Source: CAVQEK01 sp963711495
Lineage (GTDB): Bacteria > Bacteroidota > Bacteroidia > Cytophagales > Cyclobacteriaceae
Assembly: GCA_963711495.1 (NCBI GenBank)
Contig: CAVQEK010000013.1
Span: forward strand, 434,001-498,000
Length of the DNA stretch: 64,000 bases
Direction of reading: 5' to 3'
This document shows positions 1-9,225 of this stretch, piece by piece. Below the pieces are notes generated by a model. The model had not been told where the DNA came from. It did not search any database and saw nothing but the letters and a program-made list of their open reading frames with translations. The number at the start of each line of letters is the position of its first letter. The first letter of the stretch is position 1. A program made the translations under genes and the position numbers.

Positions 1-722
1 CGTTCAATGACATCCACGCATTTACCGGCCAGAGAGGAAGCCTCTGGTTCAAACTTTGATCTTACTTTTTGGAGGTTTTCCAGAAATTGCTGCACGAACT
101 GATTGTCGGAAGCGTGCTTTTGAAAGTCAGCTTCAAAAGATTTGAAGTTTTCCGTGAATATTTCGCCGGTGAGCCTTTCGATGTCTTTTCGGATGTCCCA
201 GGTTTTGCTGTTTTCGATATTGTTGGAAGCAAAATCCACCAGCCATTTTGTGAGGCGGTCATTGCTGCCGACATCCGCCAGGGTAAGATCGATGATGGCT
301 TGTTGTACCGCATTTTCATCGAGCTCTACCTTATAATTACCCAACAAACCCATTTCGCGGGCAAATGCCCTCAGGATCTTCTGAAAGAAAGCGTCAATGG
401 TACTTACTGCAAAGTGACTGTATCCATGCAAGATCTGACTCAAAACCGTCTTTGACCGGTCACGGATCTGCTCATCAGAGAGATTCGTTTGTGCATTTAC
501 CTGATCCAACAAAGCTGGGTCGCCGCTATTCGACAATTGCCACAGAAAGGATACGATCCGGCGCTTCATTTCACGGGTGGCCTTGTTGGTAAAAGTGACG
601 GCAAGAATATGCCGGAAATTGCCGGAGGACAGCAATGCCAGGCAAATGTATTCCAGCGCCAGTTGATATGTTTTTCCGGAACCTGCCGAAGAGCGATAAA
701 TCTTGAATGGTGGATCAGGCAT
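1..722 (-). CDS. UvrD/RecB-like ATP-dependent helicase-nuclease, N-terminal part (runs off left edge)
   Basis: The minus strand is open from an ATG at 722 to the window edge, giving about 240 residues and no stop. The protein begins MPDPPFKIYRSSAGSGKTY, a superfamily 1 Walker A (AGSGKT) only ten residues from the start, and then shows motif Ia as AVTFTNKATREMKRRI near residue 50. Both are typical of UvrD/Rep and the RecB/AddA branch, which unwind DNA ends for recombinational repair. An in-frame TAA lies just upstream at 738-740, so the start is well fixed. The segment after motif Ia (a helical region with DAFFQKILRAFAREMG) fits RecB-type proteins better than short UvrD. The nuclease domain, if any, would lie outside the window. 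Family assignment is firm; the precise subfamily is inferred. Confidence 0.9.
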   Translation of the reverse strand, partial: MPDPPFKIYRSSAGSGKTYQLALEYICLALLSSGNFRHILAVTFTNKATREMKRRIVSFLWQLSNSGDPALLDQVNAQTNLSDEQIRDRSKTVLSQILHGYSHFAVSTIDAFFQKILRAFAREMGLLGNYKVELDENAVQQAIIDLTLADVGSNDRLTKWLVDFASNNIENSKTWDIRKDIERLTGEIFTENFKSFEADFQKHASDNQFVQQFLENLQKVRSKFEPEASSLAGKCVDVIE

Positions 723-945
723 GCCGAAAATTAACCATTAACCGGTAAGAGAAAAAGTCGATAAGCCATTTATTGTTTGAACTGATATATATAGCGGATA
801 ACCAGCAGATCGCTATTGATTTCCTAAAAACATTATCCTACTTCAAAAATACTTCATGTTTTTGCCATTATTTTTTCAAATAGACAATAGATCTCTTTTT
901 TCATTGTATTATCATTGCACAATATCAAAATCCGGAATATGCCTT

Positions 946-1428
946 ATGAAATGGGTCATCTTTATTACCACGCTGATTCTTCTTGGAGCATGTCATCAAC
1001 GGATTGACAAAACAAGGGAATTGCTGGTAAATAGATAGTTTACAAAATAATCTAAATAATACTTATAAACCGGGCTTTGGAGAGTTTATGAACAATATCC
1101 AACTTCACCACGCCAAATTATGGTTTGCTGGTATAAATAAAAATTGGAGACTTGCGGATTTCGAAATTCAGGAAATACGGGAAACACTGTATGATATTAA
1201 AAATATGATTCCGATCGCCCCGAGACTAAGGATCTCGGGATGATAAAGCCTCCCCTGGACAGTATTTCCAATGCCGTCGAACAGCAAAACCTGCCATTGT
1301 TCAAAAGCAGTTTTATTGTGCTTGCAAAGACTTGTAATAATTGCCATAAGGCTACAGATCATGATTTCAATGTGATAACAACACCTTCTGTTCCTCCAAT
1401 AGGCAACCAAATTTTTAATTCACAATAA
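946..1428 (+). pseudogene. Decayed CxxCH (cytochrome c-like) lipoprotein, two frameshifts
   Basis: Three consecutive pieces read as one protein. Piece one (946-1038) is a lipoprotein signal, MKWVIFITTLILLGACHQR with lipobox LGAC, and stops after 30 residues. Piece two, in the next frame from about 1031 to 1240, reads DSLQNNLNNTYKPGFGEF and then a segment with HHAKLWFAG and NWRLADFEI. Piece three, back in the first frame (about 1228-1428), reads KDLGMIKPPLDSISNAV and contains a haem-type CNNCH followed by HKATDHDF and ends PPIGNQIFNSQ. The pieces are in the right order and have no overlap, as expected for a periplasmic haem lipoprotein of about 150 residues hit by two frameshifts near 1030 and 1230. 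The family resemblance is from memory; haem binding is inferred from CxxCH only. Confidence 0.75.
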
Positions 1429-1702
1429 TGATTGTGGCATTTTTTACTACTAGATAGCCTATCCTGGTCAATCAGTGGTTTTGGCCAATGGCACATGAAT
1501 ACCGTACAGACTTTGCTATGTCTATTGGTTGTATATTTATTTTTATCAAAGGGGCGGGAAATTGGTCGTTAGTTAAACGAATCTGGAATTGACCGTAAGT
1601 ATCAAAAAATATTGAATCGTAATATAATTATTTCCTGTTACATAATGGGAAGTGGGTATAAAAACAGCGTATATTATTGTTGAATGAAGTTGACGGTAAA
1701 AA

Positions 1703-2527
1703 ATGACCTGGCAAATAACCATTAAGGACAAAACAGAGGACGCCGATCTGATAAAAATAGCGCCATTCCGGAAAAAATCCAAAAAGACCGAGCCTCATAA
1801 ACATAATAACTATTTTGAAATTATATTTCTGTCTAAAGGTGGCGGATTCCATACAATAGACAATGAAAAGTATGCCGTAGATCCACCTGTAATCTTTTTT
1901 GTCAGAAAAGAACAAGTTCATTTTTGGGAATTAACCTCAGATCCGGATGGATTTGTCCTAATCCTGAAAAGAGCTTTCTTTGATCTAAGTCTCGATAAAG
2001 AATTAAAAAATCTTATTTCAAAAATAAGTGATGTCAGTTGTCTTCAGTTAAAACGATATGAAAATATTGAAAGGTATTTCATGCTCCTCAACACTGAGTA
2101 TCTATGCGACAATCAGTATAAAAAGACGATCATTGAAGGTCTGTTAAAAGCTCTGCTCGCCAAAATTGCCTCCATTCCAAAATCCTTGCCTATTCCGTTC
2201 AAATCAAAATCAGGTACATATAATGCATTTCGCGAGTTACTTAACGATACGGATCCATTAAAAAATAACGTCGCATACTATGCTGAAAAATTAAATACTA
2301 CCCCCCAAAACCTAAATAACGTCTGTCAAAATGCAACAGGCCTCTCAGCAAGAAAAGTAATTTCAGAATATATCATAAGCGAGGCGAAACGATTGCTCAT
2401 TTACACCTCCCTGTCTGTTTCCGAAATTGCTTTTAATCTTAATTTCAATGATCCTTCGCATTTTGTGAAGTACTTTAAGCGTTACGCCGGAATTACACCG
2501 CTCACATTTCGCAATGCCCTGCATTGA
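1703..2527 (+). CDS. AraC-family transcriptional regulator with cupin-like N-terminus
   Basis: A 274-residue protein. Residues about 30-75 (HKHNNYFEIIFLSKGGGFHTIDN) look like the cupin-type sensing domain that precedes many Bacteroidota AraC regulators, and the last 100 residues form the double helix-turn-helix: YYAEKLNTTPQNLNNVCQ, then ISEYIISEAKRLLIYTSLSV and SEIAFNLNFNDPSHFVKYFK, ending with the usual AGITPLTFR. Such proteins bind DNA as regulators of neighbouring genes. It is followed on the same strand by a permease and an RND efflux operon, so it is the likely activator of those genes; that link is inferred. The ligand cannot be told from sequence. The ATG at 1703 has no obvious Shine-Dalgarno, which is normal in this phylum. 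Confidence 0.93.
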   Translation: MTWQITIKDKTEDADLIKIAPFRKKSKKTEPHKHNNYFEIIFLSKGGGFHTIDNEKYAVDPPVIFFVRKEQVHFWELTSDPDGFVLILKRAFFDLSLDKELKNLISKISDVSCLQLKRYENIERYFMLLNTEYLCDNQYKKTIIEGLLKALLAKIASIPKSLPIPFKSKSGTYNAFRELLNDTDPLKNNVAYYAEKLNTTPQNLNNVCQNATGLSARKVISEYIISEAKRLLIYTSLSVSEIAFNLNFNDPSHFVKYFKRYAGITPLTFRNALH

Positions 2528-2676
2528 TACCATTTTCTTTTCAAATATACCACGCAGGTTAAGAATAATTGCCGGAATTTTGATCATTGGGGCCAATTTT
2601 TCCGAATTCAATCCGATTGCGTCCGGGTTTAGATGAAACCGATTAAATAATTCAATGAACAAAATTATTTGAGGAA

Positions 2677-3450
2677 ATGGAAATATTGATCATTTCCCTT
2701 GCTGCCTGCTTTACGGCTGTCCACACCTTTTTTACAGGTTTTGGACAGGGTACAATTCTTACTCCGGTGTTCGTTATTTTCTTTCCGGTTGATTTGGCCA
2801 TAACACTTACAGGGGTGTTCCATTTCTTTAACAATATTTTCAAAGTGTTCCTGATTGGCAGAAACGCAGACCTGGCTGTTCTGATCCGTTTTGGAATTCC
2901 GACAGTGTTCACTGCCGCACTCGGAGCCTGGGCACTCCTGAATATTGCATACTTAAAACCATTGTGGCAAAATTCTCTGGGTACACATTCATTTACAATA
3001 ACGCCTGGGAAACTTGTATCTTCGATCCTTCTGGCCTTATTCGTACTTGCAGAAGTGATGCCCTTTTTAAACAGATTAAAATTCACTGGGGAAAAACTGG
3101 TTTTAGGCGGATCGTTAAGTGGTTTTTTTGGCGGGCTGTCCGGACACCAGGGTGCTCTGAGAAGCGCATTTTTAGTCAAAGCGGGACTGTCAAAAGAGAT
3201 TTTTATAGGTACTTCTGCGGTAATAGCCTGTTTTATAGATTTTACGAGGCTTGCCCTATATGCCACCCGGTTTGGGCAATCAGGTCTTGGCCACAACCTG
3301 GCCCTTGTTTTAAGTGCTACACCTGCTGCTTTTGCTGGAGCATATCTGGGCCACCGATTACTTCAAAAGATCACATTTAAACTTATACAAAAACTGGTAA
3401 CCGTGCTGTTATTGCTGATTTCAATTGCACTGGGTACGGGTATACTCTGA
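2677..3450 (+). CDS. TauE/SafE (TSUP) family membrane permease
   Basis: A 257-residue, strongly hydrophobic protein with about seven or eight predicted membrane segments. The glycine-rich segments GFGQGTILTPVFVIFF (near residue 22) and GGSLSGFFGGLSGHQGALRS (near 145) occupy the positions of the two conserved half-repeats of the TSUP family, whose studied members export sulfite, sulfoacetate or related organic anions across the inner membrane. It begins 149 bp after the AraC regulator and ends 14 bp before the ATG of the TolC-like gene, so it is probably the first gene of the efflux operon. The substrate is unknown. Location inside an RND operon is unusual for this family and may hint at export of an anion or metal complex. 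Confidence 0.85.
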   Translation: MEILIISLAACFTAVHTFFTGFGQGTILTPVFVIFFPVDLAITLTGVFHFFNNIFKVFLIGRNADLAVLIRFGIPTVFTAALGAWALLNIAYLKPLWQNSLGTHSFTITPGKLVSSILLALFVLAEVMPFLNRLKFTGEKLVLGGSLSGFFGGLSGHQGALRSAFLVKAGLSKEIFIGTSAVIACFIDFTRLALYATRFGQSGLGHNLALVLSATPAAFAGAYLGHRLLQKITFKLIQKLVTVLLLLISIALGTGIL

Positions 3451-3464
3451 AATTGATAAACAAT

Positions 3465-4892
3465 ATGATAATAGAGAAGATCAACAAAAAGTGGATAAAG
3501 AAACAAGGCTTAAAAGCAACCCTTATTATCCTGACAACACCTCTTTTTTTTCACCCAACGCGAGCTCAGTCTGATTTAAGGTCGTTTCTTGAACTTGCGG
3601 AAAAAAATTATCCCGCTATAGCCGCCAAACAGGCAGAAGCTGAAGCAGCCCAAGTGAAAGTATCACTGGAAAAGAACACCCTCCTTCCATCCCTCGATGC
3701 TGCCTATCAGTTCAACTATTCCACTTACAATAACATCACCGGAATGAATTATCCGGCCACGTTGTTACCCATCAGCGGGCCCCCTTCAAGCGATAATAAT
3801 TATGACGCTGTTCCTGGTTCTGCCGCCAGTTTATTACTAAAATGGGCCCCAATTACTTTTGGTCAGCGATCAGCGTCGATTGAATATAACCGGAAATTAT
3901 ATGAGCGTCAGCTTGCGGGAGTGAAAAATGAGGTGCTACAGGTAAAATTTAAAGTAGCGTTTATGTACCTGGAAATAGCGGCTACCGGGGAACTAATCAA
4001 GGCTTACCAAAAGAACATAGAGCGAAATGAATTTAACCTGAGACAAGTATACACACTTGTCACGACAGGCATCCGCCCTGCCGTAGACAGCCTGAAATTT
4101 AAAGGAGAACTATCAAAAGCTAAAACAGAACTTTTCAGGCTCAACAACCTAATGGAAACCCAAAAGCAGGAACTGCGGGAACTTTTGGTCACGGAGGAGC
4201 CGCAGGATTCTGAAACGGACCAATTTTTCTTTCAAAACCTGCCCACAATGCCAACAGACCAATCAATAAAGTCCGCGGACACCACTGACTCCATGAACCT
4301 TGAAAACCCTGCATTGGAAATGGCCCGGTATGAATTAGAAGCGAATAAAGCCCGGTTAAAGCAAATTGATCGTTCCTGGACCCCAAAACTTGAGCTATGG
4401 GGAACGACCTATGCCCGAGGTTCAGGAATCAGTTATGATGGCGAAGTCAATAAGTCAGCCGGATGGTCATTCAGCCGATACAACTACGGTGTTGGTTTAC
4501 AAGTGGTATTTCCCATCCTCAATTTAACCGACGTGCGATTGAGAAGTCATCAGCAAGATGCCATTATGAGAGCTTCGGAAAGTTATTTCAATCAAACCAG
4601 GATTATCTTAAACAAACAGGAAAGTATAGCGATCAGTGATCTGGCCACCGCTTTAAGTGTTGCCAATGAAGTGCCGGCAGAATATGAAGCCAATGCTTCA
4701 GCTTTCAATGCCCTTCAAACCAGATATAATGCAGGATTAATTGACTATACGGAGCTAATCCAGGCACAGTATGACCTGCTTAATGCGGAATCCCGGTTAA
4801 AAAATGCCTACACCGATGCCTGGATATCATTACTAAAATTGGCTGCGGTACGAGGTGATATGAATATTTTCCTAAACCAAATTCAGAATTGA
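3465..4892 (+). CDS. TolC-family outer-membrane efflux protein
   Basis: A 475-residue protein with a Sec signal (ATLIILTTPLFFHPTRAQS, cleavage likely after RAQ) followed by two alpha-helical coiled repeats of OEP type. The hallmarks are alanine-rich heptads such as LAEKNYPAIAAKQAEAEAAQ near residue 45 and its counterpart LQTRYNAGLIDYTELIQAQY near 420, the latter being the classic YxxGxxxYxxLLxAQ pattern of TolC proteins. It forms the outer-membrane channel of a tripartite pump with the RND and fusion proteins that follow. I start at ATG 3465; a TTG at 3453 would add four residues. The stop is immediately next to the start of the RND gene, consistent with translational coupling. Confidence 0.93.
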   Translation: MIIEKINKKWIKKQGLKATLIILTTPLFFHPTRAQSDLRSFLELAEKNYPAIAAKQAEAEAAQVKVSLEKNTLLPSLDAAYQFNYSTYNNITGMNYPATLLPISGPPSSDNNYDAVPGSAASLLLKWAPITFGQRSASIEYNRKLYERQLAGVKNEVLQVKFKVAFMYLEIAATGELIKAYQKNIERNEFNLRQVYTLVTTGIRPAVDSLKFKGELSKAKTELFRLNNLMETQKQELRELLVTEEPQDSETDQFFFQNLPTMPTDQSIKSADTTDSMNLENPALEMARYELEANKARLKQIDRSWTPKLELWGTTYARGSGISYDGEVNKSAGWSFSRYNYGVGLQVVFPILNLTDVRLRSHQQDAIMRASESYFNQTRIILNKQESIAISDLATALSVANEVPAEYEANASAFNALQTRYNAGLIDYTELIQAQYDLLNAESRLKNAYTDAWISLLKLAAVRGDMNIFLNQIQN

Positions 4893-4894
4893 CA

Positions 4895-7800
4895 ATGAAA
4901 TTAATTGAAGGAGCATTAAGTAAACCCGTAACCGTTATGGTGTTCGTATTGGGCATCATATTCTTTTCCATACTGGCCATCAGGAATATGAAAGTAGATA
5001 TTTTTCCTACTTTCGGACTGCCAACAATTTACGTGGCCCAACCCTATGGAGGCCTCTCGCCGGAACAAATGGAATCATTTGTTACCAATTATTATGAATA
5101 CCACTTTTTATATGTAACCGGTGTAAAAGCTGTTGAATCCAAATCAATCCAGGGAAATGCACTGATAAAAATTATCTTTCATGAAGGCACAGATATGAGC
5201 CAGGCCGCTGCCGAGGTTGTCGGTTATGTCAACAGGTCCCGGTCTTTCATGCCTCCGGGTACTGTGCCACCTTTCATTACCCGTTTCGATGCTGGCAGTG
5301 TGCCGGTTGGGCAACTGGTTTTTTCATCAAAAACCAGGACTTTGGGTGAAATTGCAGACCTGGCATTGTTTAAAGTACGCCCGATGTTTTCTACTCTTCC
5401 GGGAGTATCAGCGCCTCCCCCTTTTGGAGGAAGTGCCAAATCGGTTATCATCAAAGTAGACCCGGAAAAAATAAAAAGGTACAATTATACCCCGGATGAG
5501 ATTGTGCAGGCACTGGCAAAATCCAATACCATTTCACCTGCAGGGAACATTCGCATGGGTGATAAAACCCTCATTACACCACAGAACACAGTGGTGGAAA
5601 ATGTGAAGGAATTGGAAAATATACCATTGAAACTCGGTGTTGGGGCTTCAGTTTACCTGAGAGATATTGCCAAGGTCGAAATCGGTACAGACATCACTAC
5701 CAGTTACGCGTTGGTGAACGGAGCACGGTCGGTGTATATACCAGTAACCAAGAGGGCCGATGCTGCAACATGGGAGGTTGTCAAGAATGTAAAAAAGGCG
5801 CTCCCGGATATGCAGGCCGCAGTTCCTTCCGACATCAAGGTTTCTTACGAATTTGATCAATCAGGCTATGTTATCAACTCCTTAAAGAATGTACTTTTTG
5901 AAGGTGGCTTGGGTGCATTACTTACAGGACTGATGGTACTGCTATTTCTTAATGACCGCAGAGGGGCCCTAATCGTGGTCCTGACTATTCCGATTGCGCT
6001 GCTTTCAAGCATGATCTGTTTGAATGCAATCGGGCAGACCATTAATATTATGACACTGGGCGGACTTGCCCTGGCTGTTGGAATATTAGTGGATGAGGCC
6101 ACTGTAACCATTGAAAACATACACCGCCATTTAGAAACCGGCATTTCAAAGGCACGAGCCATTTTGGAGGCCTGCAAAGAAATTGTCACTCCAAAATTGC
6201 TTATCCTTTTCAGTATTTTGGCTGTATTTGCTCCTGCTCTTTTTATGTCGGGAGTGCCAAGAGGGATGTTCATGCCAATGTCTCTTGCAGTAGGTTTTGC
6301 CATGATTGCTTCTTTTTTATTGTCAATGACTTTCGTGCCGGTTATGGCGGTGTGGGTGATGAAACACCTCAAAAAGCAGGAAAATGAAGACAGCCGGTTT
6401 TCAAGATTTAAAGCGCGCTATCTCCGGTTAATTCACAAGTTAACGGCAAAAAGCGGTATTACTTTAACGATATACTTCATCATTGTGATCGGCCTGTTTG
6501 CACTGGGGTTCTTTGTCATTGGCGTAGATATATTTCCGAAAGTAGATGCAGGGCAAACCCAGGTGAGGCTGCGCATGCCAACGGGTACCCGCATCGAACG
6601 GACAGAAGAAGCCACAAAAGCATTGCTTAACACCGCAGAAGAAATAGCAGGTCCCGGACATATAGCCATAAGTTCTGCCTTTATCGGCACGCAACCTTCC
6701 AGCTTTCCGGTTAACCTGATCCATCTTTGGACCAGCGGACCCCACGAATCCGTGGTCAGGATCAATTTGACAAAAGACACCGATATACCCATCGAACAAT
6801 TTAATGAAGCGCTAAGAAAAAAGTTCAAAGATAAATACCCGGACACCAAGCTCTCGTTCGAGCCTGGAGACTTGGTAGACCAGGTGATGAACCTGGGATC
6901 AACCAATCCAATTGAAGTAGCAGTTTTGGGTAAGAACCTGGAATCGTCATTGAAAGTAGCACAGGATTTGCAAAACAAACTGCAGCAAACTGAATTTTTC
7001 AGGGATGTGCAAATTACAACACCCCTGGATTACCCGGGCCTGAAAATTGATATTGACCGCGTAAAAGCCGGTCAGTTGGGATTAACAGTGGATGAAATTG
7101 CCAAATCCCTGGTTACAGCCACCTCTTCCAGCCGGTTCACCCAGCCAAATTATTGGAGGGATCCGGTTTCCGGCGTGGCCTATCAGGTTCAGGTTGAGTA
7201 TCCTCAATACCAGATGAATAGTCCTGAAGATATAGAAATGATACCTGTGGAAAATAAAAAGGATAAAAAGATATATCTTGGGGACGTTGCCAACTGGCAC
7301 CGGATCAGGGCACCGGCAGAATATGATCGCCTGAATCAGCAGCGATTTATCACTTTAACAGCGAATATTCATAACAAAGATTTGGGTTCTGGCGTGAAGG
7401 CTTTGAAGAAAGCCATTGCAGGCTTAGGCGAACTTCCTGCAGGTACAAGAATACTTAAAAGGGGGCAGGTGGACCTGTTGGCGCAGAATCTCAACGAACT
7501 GCAAGAAGGTTTGCTTATTGCCATCCTTGTTATTTTTCTGATGCTGGCTGCTAACTTCCAATCTTTCAAAATTTCTCTGGCTACAATTTCAATATTGCCT
7601 GCAGTGAATGCGGGATCGATAATTTTTCTTTTAATTACCGGTCATACACTAAACATTCAATCATATATGGGTGCAATTATGGCTGTAGGAGTGGCAGTAG
7701 CCAATTCAATCCTATATGTCACCAATGCGGAAGATCTTAGAAGGCAGGGAGATAAAAATGCCCATTATCACGCTTCTTCAAATCGAATAAGACCAATTCT

Positions 7801-8035
7801 GATGACCAGTTTTGCTATGATCGCCGGCATGACACCTATGGCACTTGGTCTGGGAGATGGGGGTGATCAGGTTGCACCTCTTGGGGTGGCCGTAATTGGT
7901 GGTTTAGTCTTTTCCATGGTCAGTACTTTGGTTTTTCTTCCATTAATATACAGAGCACTGGTTGGAGGACATGCGTTTGAAAGTGTTTCGCTTAATCCAA
8001 ACGAAAGCCATAGCAGATATTTTGAAAAAAATTAA
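4895..8035 (+). CDS. RND-family efflux transporter permease (AcrB/CzcA superfamily)
   Basis: About 1046 residues, the normal length for an RND pump with two six-helix halves and two large periplasmic loops. The N-terminus shows the usual first helix and the DIFPTFGLPTIYV motif. TM4 carries GILVDEATVTIENIHRHLE, where AcrB has two aspartates; here the pair is Asp-Glu. The equivalent of the TM10 lysine segment reads AVGVAVANSILYVTNAEDLR and has no lysine, so the proton relay differs from AcrB. This combination is known in a divergent RND clade of environmental bacteria, often annotated only as efflux permease. Substrate (drug, metal or lipid) cannot be inferred. The ATG at 4895 lies 2 bp after the TolC gene stop; a TTG at 4889 would overlap it. 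Confidence 0.93.
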   Translation: MKLIEGALSKPVTVMVFVLGIIFFSILAIRNMKVDIFPTFGLPTIYVAQPYGGLSPEQMESFVTNYYEYHFLYVTGVKAVESKSIQGNALIKIIFHEGTDMSQAAAEVVGYVNRSRSFMPPGTVPPFITRFDAGSVPVGQLVFSSKTRTLGEIADLALFKVRPMFSTLPGVSAPPPFGGSAKSVIIKVDPEKIKRYNYTPDEIVQALAKSNTISPAGNIRMGDKTLITPQNTVVENVKELENIPLKLGVGASVYLRDIAKVEIGTDITTSYALVNGARSVYIPVTKRADAATWEVVKNVKKALPDMQAAVPSDIKVSYEFDQSGYVINSLKNVLFEGGLGALLTGLMVLLFLNDRRGALIVVLTIPIALLSSMICLNAIGQTINIMTLGGLALAVGILVDEATVTIENIHRHLETGISKARAILEACKEIVTPKLLILFSILAVFAPALFMSGVPRGMFMPMSLAVGFAMIASFLLSMTFVPVMAVWVMKHLKKQENEDSRFSRFKARYLRLIHKLTAKSGITLTIYFIIVIGLFALGFFVIGVDIFPKVDAGQTQVRLRMPTGTRIERTEEATKALLNTAEEIAGPGHIAISSAFIGTQPSSFPVNLIHLWTSGPHESVVRINLTKDTDIPIEQFNEALRKKFKDKYPDTKLSFEPGDLVDQVMNLGSTNPIEVAVLGKNLESSLKVAQDLQNKLQQTEFFRDVQITTPLDYPGLKIDIDRVKAGQLGLTVDEIAKSLVTATSSSRFTQPNYWRDPVSGVAYQVQVEYPQYQMNSPEDIEMIPVENKKDKKIYLGDVANWHRIRAPAEYDRLNQQRFITLTANIHNKDLGSGVKALKKAIAGLGELPAGTRILKRGQVDLLAQNLNELQEGLLIAILVIFLMLAANFQSFKISLATISILPAVNAGSIIFLLITGHTLNIQSYMGAIMAVGVAVANSILYVTNAEDLRRQGDKNAHYHASSNRIRPILMTSFAMIAGMTPMALGLGDGGDQVAPLGVAVIGGLVFSMVSTLVFLPLIYRALVGGHAFESVSLNPNESHSRYFEKN

Positions 8036-8048
8036 ACCCTAATAAATA

Positions 8049-9140
8049 ATGAAAAAGCCTGTATTCCTTTCAATGATTGCCATAATATTTATATTTTTTT
8101 CTTGCTCTAAGAAAAATAAAGAAGTTAAGTCAATAGAAGATAATAAAAATGCATTTGTCCTTCAAAAAGAAGAAGTAAGCAAAACATTAGATCTTCCTGC
8201 AGAATTACTTCCCTATGACCGCGCTGAAATAAATGCCAAGGTTGCAGGGTATGTCCGGAAAGTATTTGTCGATATCGGAGATGCTGTCAGGAACGGCCAG
8301 GTTTTGGCAATGCTGGACGCCCCTGAGATCGCAGCACAGCTTGCCGAAGCCCGTGCAAAATACCATGAATCAGAAGCCCGGTACAGGGGAAGCCTGGACA
8401 AATTTAGCCGTCTCAACAAGGCTGCTAATGAAAAGGGTGTGGTGGCAGAGGAGGAACTGGTCAGGGCTAAAAATAAGATGTTAGCAGACAGTGCTGCCCT
8501 TGCCTCAGCTAAATCTACCGCCCGTGCATACCAGGAATTGCAGGCTTATCTCACCATCAGAGCGCCATTTAATGGAATTGTGACCAGAAGAATGATTGAT
8601 ATAGGTGACTTCGTCGGAAATGGTAACCACTCCACACTCTTTACTGTAGAAACACCAGACCGGTTGAGGATACGGGTGCACGTTCCGGAATCGTTTGTCA
8701 ACGGTATTCCTCAAAGCAAGGAGCTTGCGTTTACTTCAGATGCAATTGCCAATAAAATTTTCAAAGCAAAACTTACAAGAAAATCCGGGAGCATTGACCC
8801 GGATACACGCACCGAACTATGGGAATATGAGTATACTAACAATACTGAATTGAAACCGGGCATGTACTGCATGGCAAAACTTAACCTTAATCGACCGACT
8901 AAATCCTTTGTGGTACCATATACAGCAGTAGTTACTTCACTGGAAAAAAAATTTGTGATCCGGATAAAGAATGAAAAGGCAGAGTGGGTAGATGTGAGGG
9001 AAGGAATCTCCCTCAATGACGGAGAAGAAATTTTCGGTGATCTCGTAGAAGGAGACACCCTATTGACAAGGGGAAGCGAAGAGATCAAACCGGCTTCAAT
9101 GGTGAAATTGAAGGTACAGAATCAGTCAATACCTGAGTAG
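8049..9140 (+). CDS. RND efflux membrane-fusion (HlyD/AcrA-type) lipoprotein
   Basis: A 363-residue adaptor protein. The N-terminal signal ends in a lipobox (IFFSC, cysteine at residue 19). It is followed by a biotinyl-lipoyl-like segment (AEINAKVAGYVRKVFVDIGD, then GQVLAMLDAPEI), an alpha-helical hairpin rich in alanine and glutamate (residues about 100-160), the returning lipoyl half (APFNGIVTRRMIDIGDFVG) and a C-terminal beta-barrel (LKPGMYCMAKLNLN). It bridges the inner-membrane RND pump and the TolC channel. The gene starts 13 bp after the RND stop and closes the operon. The rare order channel-pump-adaptor is seen here rather than the common adaptor-first order. Confidence 0.92.
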   Translation: MKKPVFLSMIAIIFIFFSCSKKNKEVKSIEDNKNAFVLQKEEVSKTLDLPAELLPYDRAEINAKVAGYVRKVFVDIGDAVRNGQVLAMLDAPEIAAQLAEARAKYHESEARYRGSLDKFSRLNKAANEKGVVAEEELVRAKNKMLADSAALASAKSTARAYQELQAYLTIRAPFNGIVTRRMIDIGDFVGNGNHSTLFTVETPDRLRIRVHVPESFVNGIPQSKELAFTSDAIANKIFKAKLTRKSGSIDPDTRTELWEYEYTNNTELKPGMYCMAKLNLNRPTKSFVVPYTAVVTSLEKKFVIRIKNEKAEWVDVREGISLNDGEEIFGDLVEGDTLLTRGSEEIKPASMVKLKVQNQSIPE

Positions 9141-9195
9141 AGATATTGTATGTTTTTAGCTGAATGGCATTTGCCCTGAAGAATCGATAACAGTA

Positions 9196-9225
9196 AAATT
9201 AATAATTTACAAATCTTATTAATTT
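9196..9225. terminator. AT-only inverted repeat between convergent genes
   Basis: AAATTAATAA at 9196-9205 pairs perfectly with TTATTAATTT at 9216-9225 around a 10-nt loop. It lies between the converging efflux and FG-GAP genes and overlaps the stop of the latter. Being all A/T, it would be a weak terminator; the assignment is tentative. Confidence 0.3.

Noticed and set aside
69..455. 128-residue plus-strand open frame and its overlapping neighbours at the left end
   Set aside because: They are shadows of the helicase gene on the minus strand, whose motifs (AGSGKT, TFTNKA) are unmistakable.
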